This document shows positions 16,880 through 22,886 of a stretch of DNA of 24,598 bases, piece after piece. This stretch comes from a virus. Under the pieces are notes generated by a model. It did not search any database, was not told the origin of the DNA, and worked only from the letters and a program-made list of their open reading frames with translations. The stretch lies in the IMG/VR virus record IMGVR_UViG_3300009529_000046, positions 1-24,598 of that record; one strand, given 5' to 3'. Each line of letters starts with the position of its first letter. Positions within the stretch are counted from its first letter, which is position 1. The translations under genes were made by a program, and so were the position numbers.

Positions 16880-17490
16880 TTTATCTTATTGTCACCATGT
16901 GCAGAGCACATGGTGGGATTAATATAACTATACGTAATAATGGCAGGACATTATCAGCTATTAGCTGATACTGAAAGGAGTCCGTAGCTTTAGATCCTGC
17001 CATCGCCATATTGGTCGAGTAATATGACCTGTTGTGCTACCATTATTGCGTATATACCCATTCCACCAATCCCCAAGCTACTTTTTACCGTGAGAGGGCG
17101 AACCCTACTTGAGTTGGTGGCTTTTACTAAGGCAAGTATCGCCTGTTAAAACAATACCGTTACTCCTTCTACACGTGGTAGACGAGCTATATTACGAGGG
17201 CTGGAAGTGTAGTTCAAGCACCTTTTTGCCCAGCCCTGCCGTCTTCGTGCGTCTCACGAACGCTTGCATTGGGTATAAGGCTCGAGACGGAAATTTTCCC
17301 TATACCCGATGGTTAAGAACTATTACCACCTGTAAGCACCTCACAAGGAGACGCTTTCTTTACGGATACATCTTACGATGTGCTTACAGAAGGTAATGCT
17401 GTACCAAGAAGACATATCCAGGTGGCGTAGACTAGCCGTGGCCGGTGTACGTCTTGAACATGCCCTCATGCTTGTCGTGGTACAGAATAA
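16880..17490 (-). ncRNA. Large, highly structured noncoding RNA between terL and portal
   Basis: No credible ORF covers this segment, and it pairs with itself throughout. Perfect helices (plus coordinates): 17478-17485/17399-17406 (8 bp); 17380-17389/17330-17339 (10 bp) stacked on 17392-17397/17322-17327 (6 bp); 17301-17307/17271-17277; 17255-17260/17244-17249; 17230-17237/17197-17204 (8 bp); 17178-17182/17168-17172; 17114-17120/17063-17069; 17021-17026/17007-17012; 16995-17001/16942-16948; 16964-16970/16952-16958; 16906-16915/16893-16902 (10 bp). A 12-of-13 long-range helix joins 17040-17052 and 16931-16943. A UUCG-capped hairpin lies at 17095-17106. A 5-bp pseudoknot is possible (17036-17040 with 16984-16988). 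G-U pairs at 17448-17455/17409-17416 and in the 17457-17472 hairpin favour the minus strand, although one mismatch in the long-range helix would be G-U on the plus strand. Size and phage location recall ROOL or GOLLD RNAs. Ends are approximate. Confidence 0.8.
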
Positions 17491-17494
17491 CTAT

Positions 17495-17503
17495 ATTATA
17501 TCA
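17495..17503 (-). promoter_or_regulatory. Extended -10 promoter for the structured RNA
   Basis: The minus strand reads TGATATAAT, a perfect extended -10 (TGnTATAAT), 17-26 nt downstream of the terL stop codon. Predicted transcription would start near 17488, just before the first 8-bp helix (17478-17485). No convincing -35 is seen, which extended -10 promoters do not need. Confidence 0.65.
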
Positions 17504-17520
17504 TATTTTATTTATTGTGT

Positions 17521-19128
17521 TTAATTGTCATGGACATTGTACGTTTTCACCTCGGTAGATGCTATGAGCACCTGCTCTCTCATTTGCCAACCAATAGCTA
17601 GCGCCATCAAAAGATCAGAATGAGCTGTCATGTTATCGTTTTTATACACTATTGTAGACAAATCGTCTCTATTATAGCTACGCATCTCGTGGTGAATGGT
17701 CTCATCTGGTATATTTATATGATCATCATTTACCGCGCGGACTAGGGCATACATCATTGCTGGTTTATTCCCCTTAGAAGTATACCAACCCAACTTCTCA
17801 GTCTCCTTGTCCTCTTCATATTCCTCGTTTACTTGCTTGTAAATCAATTCAGGAGGGTAAATATCCTTCAAATTAGTAATAGTAGAAAAACCATGGTTGT
17901 TTCTTTCGACCGCTATAAGAGGGTTATTATAAAGTTTGGCCATTGAGACAGCTTCGTGTGAGAGAATATCCGGTTTAATCCTATTATTCTGATATGTCGC
18001 GACTATTTTTGGCCTAAGAGGCGTAAAATCAATTATAACCATTGCTGAATGGTGTTTTCCATCGCCTCCTGCCGGGTCTACTGATAAGACATAATCATGA
18101 CCTGCTTGTTTATTTTCATATATCGTCCATGAACCTATCTGATCTATAGGTTTTTTTATATACTTGTGTAGTTTATTCACCTTTTCAACATCAAATAATT
18201 TGGACCCAGAGGAAACAAACGCTTCTTCTGGTGTTAAGGGCATCTCTTGATGGAGTAAATTCCAATCTTTTTCCATCTGAATCCACTGTAAGTAATAATA
18301 AGACAATTGTTGTGGGTTTAGATTGTGTTTTTTTTGTACCTCCTCAAATCTTTCGTGGTCATCCATTTGAGTGGTGGGGATAATTGTTGTGACCTTTGCT
18401 ATTTCGTCTACGTCCCATAACCACGAATAAAAGAAAGCTTTGTACTCTGTAGGTAACTTTTTATCATTCCCTTGTCTTTTTTGTCTGTTCCACGCGTCCC
18501 AGAACATATTATAAAACCTTCCTGAGTCTCCTTCTGCTGTGGATTCTACAGTAATCTCTCCATCGAGAGGTGCTGCTTTGAAAGAACCTGAGATAATTTC
18601 AGTTGCCTTGGAAGGATATTTTGCACATATTTTACCGAACTCAGATACATGAATATGTTGGAAAGTACCGGATCTTCCTGATATTCTTACTGATATCTCT
18701 GAGTATTTACCGTTTGAGAAGCCTAATTTGAGCTTGTTAGCCCTTTCAGTGTCGACTTCGAACATTTCCTTCAGATAAGGCTCGTATAGCTCCCAGGCGA
18801 GCATTACTTTGTCATCGAATATCTCAATGGCTGCTTCTTTTTCGTGGGCTATTAGGAGTGCTTTGAAGTTGGGGTTCCAAAGGACGTTATCTAACATGTT
18901 GATAACTGAGAAAGTTGTGAAGCCTAATTGTCTTGATTTTAAGATTATGTTTCTATTAGACTTGTTTTTGAGGAAGTCGCCTTGGGCGGGGTTGGGGATA
19001 AATGTTAGGAGGTTGGCATTTTTGTCTGTTATTTGATATAGGTTGGAGATGCGCCAGACTTTGGAAAGAAGTTTGTCTTTTTCCTTTTGGGACATTTTGT
19101 CTGGGTTCCATGTGCGGGGTTTTGACAT
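17521..19128 (-). CDS. terL: Terminase large subunit (ATPase/nuclease)
   Basis: This 535-residue protein is the packaging motor that pumps DNA through the portal and cuts it. The ATPase domain shows the Walker-A-like KSRQLGFTT (64-72), Walker B in QHIHVSEFGK (157-166, Glu163 catalytic) and the coupling motif ESTAEG (195-200). The RNase-H-like nuclease domain shows Asp351 in SVDPAGGDGKHHS, Glu408 in AVERNNHG and Asp504 in AHSDLLMALAIG, the three metal-binding acids. Length is normal and no key residue is missing. It follows TerS after a 176-nt gap with hairpins. The structured RNA lies directly after its stop codon. No Shine-Dalgarno precedes the ATG. Confidence 0.95.
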   Translation of the reverse strand: MSKPRTWNPDKMSQKEKDKLLSKVWRISNLYQITDKNANLLTFIPNPAQGDFLKNKSNRNIILKSRQLGFTTFSVINMLDNVLWNPNFKALLIAHEKEAAIEIFDDKVMLAWELYEPYLKEMFEVDTERANKLKLGFSNGKYSEISVRISGRSGTFQHIHVSEFGKICAKYPSKATEIISGSFKAAPLDGEITVESTAEGDSGRFYNMFWDAWNRQKRQGNDKKLPTEYKAFFYSWLWDVDEIAKVTTIIPTTQMDDHERFEEVQKKHNLNPQQLSYYYLQWIQMEKDWNLLHQEMPLTPEEAFVSSGSKLFDVEKVNKLHKYIKKPIDQIGSWTIYENKQAGHDYVLSVDPAGGDGKHHSAMVIIDFTPLRPKIVATYQNNRIKPDILSHEAVSMAKLYNNPLIAVERNNHGFSTITNLKDIYPPELIYKQVNEEYEEDKETEKLGWYTSKGNKPAMMYALVRAVNDDHINIPDETIHHEMRSYNRDDLSTIVYKNDNMTAHSDLLMALAIGWQMREQVLIASTEVKTYNVHDN

Positions 19129-19304
19129 AAAGAAAATTGAAAGGGGGCCTTTTAAAAATTGTTATATACAATTTGGCATTCTAAATATAATTAATTGATT
19201 TTTTTTGGGGGGAAGGCCTACCCCCTTTGGATATGTTATGTGTCGCACATTATACAGTGTGCGACACCTAATCTATTTCTTTGCTGTGTTGAGCCATATT
19301 TTAG
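19129..19304 (-). promoter_or_regulatory. Hairpin-rich gap between terS and terL
   Basis: It holds a perfect 10-bp inverted repeat GTGTCGCACA/TGTGCGACAC (19240-19249/19258-19267). It also holds a G5/C5 hairpin near 19207-19225 and a 7-bp AAATTGT/ACAATTT hairpin near 19157-19175. None has a proper U-tract on the coding strand. Possible roles are attenuation, mRNA processing or a packaging (cos/pac) site, which often lies near the terminase genes; the sequence does not decide. Confidence 0.4.
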
Positions 19305-19826
19305 CTATTTTTTGACGTCTTCTATCTCTCCTTTTATCACTTTGGCCTGATCTGGTATTAATTGGCGCGGTGTGTTGTTGTTGTTTAGTTTAGATAGGAA
19401 TGTGTCAACACCCACTAGTTTGTGCTCTACTTCGCTTTTATCTTGCCATTGAAAGTTGTTTTTAAGGTAAAAGAATAAACCAATAGGGCTTGTTTTGCGT
19501 GTTATGAGCATTTCCTCTATTTCTTGCTCTATTAGGTTCTTATACCTTTTTATTACGTGATAAAACTTGTCTGATTTGGAATATCTGTTCAATGTCGCCC
19601 TATCCATGCCTAATGCAAACGCTAAACCGCCAACAGTTTTGGGCTTTTCTGTTTTCTCGCAATAGTCTACATATTCATTTATGCGATCCCTGATAGTTTC
19701 TTCTTTATCAAATAAGGGCGGTCTACCTCCAACATTCATCCATTTTGGTTTAGGAACAATTACAATATCTTTCTTTGGTCGTCCTCTTCCTTTTTTCTCT
19801 TCTTTCTTTTTTTCAGCGACTACCAT
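19305..19826 (-). CDS. terS: Terminase small subunit
   Basis: This 173-residue protein has a basic, AT-hook-like N-terminus (KKGRGRPKK), then the family pattern GGRPPLFDKEETIRDRINEYVDYCE, a helix-turn-helix-like TVGGLAFALGMDRATLNRY (about 64-82), and IGLFFYLKNNFQWQDKSE (about 114-131). This matches small terminases of the P22 gp3-like type, which recognise the packaging site and load TerL. It is the first gene of the leftward series and directly follows the control region, with a promoter-like extended -10 at 19863-19871. Confidence 0.85.
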   Translation of the reverse strand: MVVAEKKKEEKKGRGRPKKDIVIVPKPKWMNVGGRPPLFDKEETIRDRINEYVDYCEKTEKPKTVGGLAFALGMDRATLNRYSKSDKFYHVIKRYKNLIEQEIEEMLITRKTSPIGLFFYLKNNFQWQDKSEVEHKLVGVDTFLSKLNNNNTPRQLIPDQAKVIKGEIEDVKK

Positions 19827-19846
19827 AATATTTATATGTATTATTT

Positions 19847-19865
19847 CCTTAACAATAATACAAGT
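19847..19865. repeat. Operator-like 19-bp repeat, copy 1
   Basis: It reads CCTTAACAATAATACAAGT. Four copies of CCTTnACAnTnATACAAGG occur in the control region, all in the same orientation, and the CCTT...AAGG ends are inverted, as in dimer-binding sites. This copy overlaps the leftward promoter candidate. Confidence 0.5.
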
Positions 19866-19871
19866 ATATCA
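19863..19871 (-). promoter_or_regulatory. Leftward promoter candidate for the packaging/structural genes
   Basis: The minus strand reads TGATATACT, an extended -10 with one mismatch. A weak -35 (GTGAAT) lies 17 bp upstream. It overlaps operator-like copy 1 (19847-19865), so a bound repressor would cover the start site. Confidence 0.45.
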
Positions 19872-19968
19872 CATTCAACGATTTCATTCACTACCCACCA
19901 AATACCATCAAATAATTCATTTATCCACAATCTAACATTTTACGACACAACACATCTTTTTTTTAACT

Positions 19969-19987
19969 CCTTAACAATTATACAAGG
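19969..19987. repeat. Operator-like 19-bp repeat, copy 2
   Basis: It reads CCTTAACAATTATACAAGG, with perfect CCTT/AAGG inverted ends. It lies between the first two DnaA boxes, with no strong promoter of its own. Confidence 0.5.
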
Positions 19988-20094
19988 ATAAATCATATCA
20001 CTACAAGACCAACATTTACCTTGTTACTTAATCAAACACCCTTGCTTATCCACAACCAGAACCAAAGGGGACAAAAATAAATCCTTACCAACTC

Positions 20095-20338
20095 GAAAAA
20101 AAATAGAAATGGATTTTTTGGCTAAAATTAGCAGAGTTTTCTCTATTCCTTACCATTTTCTCTATATTTCTAAAAGAATAACATATATATATATAATATA
20201 TAGCTAAGCATAGCCAAATACACACCCAAATAACACAAATGCCCCTGTGTAATAACTTTTAAAAACATTTTAGAAAGGGTGAGGATTCATTATTTTGGTG
20301 CTATACATAGCCAAATAATCCATTTCTATTTTTTTTCC
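20095..20338. repeat. Long inverted repeat in the control region
   Basis: The arms 20095-20124 and 20309-20338 are reverse complements at 29 of 30 positions, separated by about 184 bp. Each ends in TAGCCAAA/TTTGGCTA. A further ATAGCCAAATA lies inside at about 20209. It may form a cruciform or hold paired initiator sites. Confidence 0.7.
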
Positions 20339-20454
20339 AATTATCGTAAGGATCGCCAAATTCCTTACGATAATATTCCACTCTTACGATAATGAAATAT
20401 TTGGGTAATGAAATATCAACCCAAATCAAAGAAAAGTTATCCACAAATATAACT

Positions 20455-20491
20455 CCTTAACAGTCATACAACCCTTGACAATTATACAAGG
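20455..20491. repeat. Operator-like repeats, copies 3 and 4 (tandem)
   Basis: Copy 3 (20455-20473, CCTTAACAGTCATACAACC) and copy 4 (20473-20491, CCTTGACAATTATACAAGG) abut. Copy 4 contains the -35 and most of the spacer of the strong rightward promoter, so a protein binding there would block RNA polymerase. Confidence 0.55.
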
Positions 20492-20503
20492 ACATGCTAT
20501 AAT
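20475..20503 (+). promoter_or_regulatory. Strong sigma70-type rightward promoter
   Basis: A perfect TTGACA (20475-20480), a 17-bp spacer and a perfect TATAAT (20498-20503), preceded by TG for an extended -10. Transcription should start near 20510 and drive the rightward genes. The -35 lies within operator-like copy 4. Confidence 0.85.
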
Positions 20504-20523
20504 ATATACATAAGTCAATAACC

Positions 20524-20552
20524 TCACTTTATCCCCTACGGTGATAGAGTGA
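20524..20552 (+). promoter_or_regulatory. Leader stem-loop before the first rightward gene
   Basis: TCACTTTATC pairs with GATAGAGTGA (10 bp, one U-G, which is a pair only on the plus strand), with a 9-nt loop. It ends just before AGAGGCAAAAATATG, the ribosome-binding region. The same arrangement precedes the next gene. Confidence 0.55.
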
Positions 20553-20565
20553 TAGAGGCAAAAAT

Positions 20566-20853
20566 ATGACAACAACATCCTACCAAGGATACACAAAACA
20601 GCAACATAAATTGCTGTCTTTTATGTTACTAGACGCGGACAGTAGCCAAAAACACAGCTTCACCAGAGAACTAAGACACAAATACACAATAGAGGATATG
20701 ATCAACCTAGACAAGAACAGACCACAACCACAACAAGACAAAACACTACACCCAAACCTACTACCACTACCAATCATACCACTCTTAACTATAACCGCCT
20801 TCATCACCCTTATAACAATGAACATAATTACATCATTTCTCACTATTTATTAA
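20566..20853 (+). CDS. Small membrane-tail protein
   Basis: This 95-residue protein is polar and basic at the N-terminus (residues 1-60, QGYTKQQHKLLSF ... PQPQQDKT). A single hydrophobic C-terminal segment follows (about 65-95, LPLPIIPLLTITAFITLITMNIITSFLTIY), suggesting a tail-anchored membrane protein. The start has an AGAGG Shine-Dalgarno 7 nt upstream, unlike the leftward genes. It is the first gene after the strong promoter. No family is recognised. The minus-strand frame across it is a shadow. Confidence 0.6.
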   Translation: MTTTSYQGYTKQQHKLLSFMLLDADSSQKHSFTRELRHKYTIEDMINLDKNRPQPQQDKTLHPNLLPLPIIPLLTITAFITLITMNIITSFLTIY

Positions 20854-20862
20854 CCCAAACCC

Positions 20863-20891
20863 ACTACATACACGCTCACGCTGTATGTAGT
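20863..20891 (+). promoter_or_regulatory. Leader stem-loop before the second rightward gene
   Basis: ACTACATACA pairs perfectly with TGTATGTAGT (10 bp), with a 9-nt loop (CGCTCACGC). It is followed by AAGAGGCAAACATATG, nearly the same ribosome-binding region as the first gene. Confidence 0.6.
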
Positions 20892-20904
20892 AAGAGGCAA
20901 ACAT

Positions 20905-21375
20905 ATGAACAACACGCAAAAAAGACAAGAGACACCCTATAACAAGCTTATAGGCAGAATAGGCGACGAATATTATTTTTTAGACTACACTTTTGAACAC
21001 TCCGACAATTTCAAAGGTGCAACAGGTAGCGTACTTACACCATTAACAGAGGAAGAATGCCAAGAACGAAACGATCAAGCCAGTGAAGACAGCGAAATGG
21101 TGGAATTTTGGAAACAAGCCGTTGAAGCTGACCGCACAACTGATAGTTTCCAAGACTGGTTGGAAATGGTAAAAGAAGAGGAAGGCGAAGAGGCTGGACT
21201 TGACGATAGCTATAGAGCGGAATATATGCCTATTCTCCAAGAACTTTTAGGCGAGGATGAAGTATATACCACCGATTGTACTGGTGGCGGTAGGTGTTTT
21301 AACCCTAAAATGGAATGGGACGAACTATATAACCCTGAATTATGGGAAATTATCAAAAAAGCAGAAACCGAATAA
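20905..21375 (+). CDS. Uncharacterised acidic protein
   Basis: This soluble, strongly acidic 156-residue protein is rich in Glu/Asp from residue 45 on (LTEEECQERNDQASEDSEMVEFW, MVKEEEGEEAGLDDSYRAEYMPILQELLGEDE). A short Cys pair occurs in TTDCTGGGRCFNPKMEW. Conserved-looking Trp/Tyr positions near the end suggest a folded domain. Highly acidic early phage proteins sometimes mimic DNA, but nothing here proves that. Its SD is AGAGG. No family is recognised. Confidence 0.6.
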   Translation: MNNTQKRQETPYNKLIGRIGDEYYFLDYTFEHSDNFKGATGSVLTPLTEEECQERNDQASEDSEMVEFWKQAVEADRTTDSFQDWLEMVKEEEGEEAGLDDSYRAEYMPILQELLGEDEVYTTDCTGGGRCFNPKMEWDELYNPELWEIIKKAETE

Positions 21376-21382
21376 TAATAAT

Positions 21383-21568
21383 ATGAAAACATACAAATTA
21401 ACTTTTGCAGACAATCACAACACAGAATTACAGGCGACAGCAGAAAATATTGCGACAGCCGTCAAAAAAGCTTGTCTACAATATAGGCACCTATATAAAA
21501 AAAATGCCCCAACTATTATTGACTGTCAACCTGCTTTTAAGGATACCACCAAACCACAACAGTTATAA
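21383..21568 (+). CDS. Small uncharacterised protein
   Basis: This 61-residue protein starts at the ATG at 21383 (MKTYKLTFADNHNTELQATAENIATAVKKACLQYRHLYKK). The frame is open further upstream, but that part lies inside the preceding gene. The strand-turn-helix pattern (YKLTFADNHNTELQATAENIATAVKKA) resembles small phage proteins with a DpnD/PcfM-like fold. It lies 7 bp after the acidic protein gene. The function is unknown. Confidence 0.5.
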   Translation: MKTYKLTFADNHNTELQATAENIATAVKKACLQYRHLYKKNAPTIIDCQPAFKDTTKPQQL

Positions 21569-21716
21569 CCAACCCCTACCACTATTTAACCCGTCTAAAA
21601 CAACACAAGATAATATCAGACTACAAAAGGATATTATATACGCAAATAAGCTAATTAAAAGATTAAAAAAACAAATCTCCGAACGTCAATTAGTAGAATT
21701 AAATAAATCTTTATGA
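21504..21716 (+). CDS. Possible small basic protein overlapping the previous gene
   Basis: If started at the ATG at 21504 this gives 70 residues with a basic helical end (NIRLQKDIIYANKLIKRLKKQISERQLVELNKSL). It overlaps the previous gene by 65 nt. Its TGA stop overlaps the next start as ATGA, which is typical of coupled genes and supports it being coding. The N-terminal part is less convincing, and the start is uncertain. Confidence 0.35.
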   Translation: MPQLLLTVNLLLRIPPNHNSYNQPLPLFNPSKTTQDNIRLQKDIIYANKLIKRLKKQISERQLVELNKSL

Positions 21717-22021
21717 AACTTATAATTGAGGGTGTATACAACACACACACACATAAAAAAAACATAACAAAATTAGAAGAAATAGCAAAAGAACATATCA
21801 AGATTATCTTGGACAAAATAACAAAAAAAGATCAACACAAAACAGTGGAGCAGATCACATCATCATACTACACAACAGACTGGACACACATGCGGAGAGG
21901 TGAAGACATAAGATTTTCTATATTTGTATACAAATATGGTCGTGGTGGTGCAACGGCTCGAGATATATATAAAATATCAAACGATACGTGTCTACGCCCT
22001 TGTTATTTTTCTACTAAATAA
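21713..22021 (+). CDS. Uncharacterised small protein
   Basis: This 102-residue mixed protein begins with a strand (MKLIIEGVYNTHTHKKN), then a Lys-rich helix (ITKLEEIAKEHIKIILDKITKKDQ). A Tyr/Trp-rich second half follows (SSYYTTDWTHMRRGEDIRFSIFVYKYGRGGATARDIY). It starts at an ATGA overlap with the preceding frame. No family is recognised. Confidence 0.5.
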   Translation: MKLIIEGVYNTHTHKKNITKLEEIAKEHIKIILDKITKKDQHKTVEQITSSYYTTDWTHMRRGEDIRFSIFVYKYGRGGATARDIYKISNDTCLRPCYFSTK

Positions 22022-22035
22022 TAAATATCAATCAT

Positions 22036-22200
22036 ATGAAAACAGACTCCCAAATAACACATCATTTATGGTGGTTGAACCAATTTCTCAATAAACACTT
22101 CAATACCCAAGAATACAAAAACATAATCAACAAACCACTAGACGAAGACACAACAAAAGAGCTTGACGAGTTAGTACAGCACATTAAGCTTAATTATTAA
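22036..22200 (+). CDS. Small uncharacterised protein (54 residues)
   Basis: A short open frame begins at the ATG at 22036, 14 nt after the previous stop. It is mostly helical and polar (QITHHLWWLNQFLNKHF, then KPLDEDTTKELDELVQHIKLNY). It has the same ATATG start context as its neighbours, and its acidic end pattern fits a real small phage protein. Function is unknown. Confidence 0.45.
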   Translation: MKTDSQITHHLWWLNQFLNKHFNTQEYKNIINKPLDEDTTKELDELVQHIKLNY

Positions 22201-22210
22201 ACACAACCTT

Positions 22211-22408
22211 ATGCCAAACAAAATAAAACGCTACAAAGTAGGTGTATCATACGAAGCAACGGGAGCCATGTTTATTAATACAACATCAATAGAAGAAGCG
22301 GAAAAAATAGCGATGAAAGAGCTTGAAAACAACGGAGATGAATATATTGGTATACATACACATCGAGATTATCAGACTCTAGGCACAACCGAAGTACACG
22401 AAAACTAA
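22211..22408 (+). CDS. Small uncharacterised protein (65 residues)
   Basis: It has a beta-beta-alpha-beta pattern: KIKRYKVGVSYEATGAMFINTTS, then the helix SIEEAEKIAMKELENNG, then GIHTHRDYQTLGTTEV. This is the usual layout of DpnD/PcfM-like small phage and plasmid proteins, whose role is not settled. It lies 10 nt after the previous gene. Confidence 0.5.
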   Translation: MPNKIKRYKVGVSYEATGAMFINTTSIEEAEKIAMKELENNGDEYIGIHTHRDYQTLGTTEVHEN

Positions 22409-22483
22409 CCATCCCCTCCCCTATTCTACCCGCTCACACCAACGAAAAGACCCCTGAGAGCGTTAGAATGGTGGAGGTATTGG

Positions 22484-22512
22484 GTACACCATCCACGTAG
22501 TGGATGATGTAC
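22484..22512. other. Imperfect inverted repeat before a small gene
   Basis: GTACACCATCCAC and GTGGATGATGTAC form 13-bp arms with one mismatch and a 3-nt loop. It lies 39 nt upstream of the ATG at 22551, in a region with no gene. It could be an operator or an mRNA leader hairpin. Confidence 0.45.
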
Positions 22513-22550
22513 ACGACAATGTGAGGATCTTTACAATTAAATATAAACTT

Positions 22551-22748
22551 ATGCATAACCCTAACTCCAAATTCTCACGTCTATCAAGAGTATCACGTAT
22601 ATATGACCGCATAGACGCACTAGAAGCGTACACAAGTGATATACTCATAGACGAACACCCAGAAATATTACAAAAGATACAACGTAACACCAACAGCATA
22701 AGAAAAATTATTCAGAAAAGTTTTGACAACATAGCGGACAACTCATAA
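22551..22748 (+). CDS. Small helical protein
   Basis: The frame opens upstream at a GTG (22500), but that codon lies inside the inverted repeat, so the ATG at 22551 is preferred, giving 65 residues (MHNPNSKFSRLSRVSRIYDRIDALEAY). The product is almost all helix, with a basic N-terminus and an amphipathic ILQKIQRNTNSIRKIIQKSFDNI end. It is the last gene before a strong terminator. Function is unknown. Confidence 0.45.
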   Translation: MHNPNSKFSRLSRVSRIYDRIDALEAYTSDILIDEHPEILQKIQRNTNSIRKIIQKSFDNIADNS

Positions 22749-22765
22749 CCCCGCTATCCAACACC

Positions 22766-22800
22766 AAAACACTATCTACCGCGCGGGATGGTGTTTTTTT
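22766..22800 (+). terminator. Rho-independent terminator
   Basis: AAAACACTATC pairs with GATGGTGTTTT (11 bp, one U-G). CC/GG closes a GCGC loop beyond a 2-nt bulge. It is followed by T7. It ends the first rightward transcription unit. Confidence 0.8.
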
Positions 22801-22811
22801 GTCGATATACC

Positions 22812-22882
22812 CCGCATAACACTTAAAAAATACCACAGATGGGTTTTGCCTCTTGTCTGTATGGCTTCACAAGTGTTATGCG
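22812..22882 (+). promoter_or_regulatory. Long leader hairpin over the 3D-domain gene start
   Basis: CGCATAACACTT (22812-22823) and AAGTGTTATGCG (22871-22882) are perfect 12-bp complements. A further ACAGA/TCTGT pair lies inside. The 3' arm contains an ATG (22878) and ends 4 nt before the ATG at 22887, so folding would hide the translation start region. Confidence 0.55.
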
Positions 22883-22886
22883 AGTT

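Larger units (their letters stand above)
19921..20445. other. Candidate replication origin
   Basis: Three perfect DnaA boxes TTATCCACA, all on the plus strand, lie at 19921-19929, 20046-20054 and 20437-20445. A 30-bp inverted repeat with one mismatch spans 20095-20124 and 20309-20338, with an AT-rich TATATATA tract near 20170-20192 between the arms. Iteron-like CTTACGATAAT occurs three times (inverted at 20340-20351, direct at 20363-20374 and 20383-20393). ATGAAATAT is repeated at about 20392 and 20408, and ATTTGGGT/ACCCAAAT forms another inverted repeat (20398-20426). No gene is visible in 19827-20565. This combination fits a DnaA-dependent origin; an initiator gene is not in the window. Confidence 0.6.

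Noticed and set aside
17109-17396. Plus-strand ORF of 95 codons across the large RNA
   Set aside because: Its sequence has no protein-like pattern, it opposes the flanking genes, and the region is dominated by base-paired arms.
19200-19225. T8G6 region as a rho-independent terminator
   Set aside because: The T-tract lies upstream of the G/C stem on the plus strand, and A follows it on the minus strand, so the order is wrong for either strand.
20580-20843. Minus-strand ORF of 87 codons
   Set aside because: It lies wholly inside the plus-strand gene that follows a perfect promoter and a Shine-Dalgarno.
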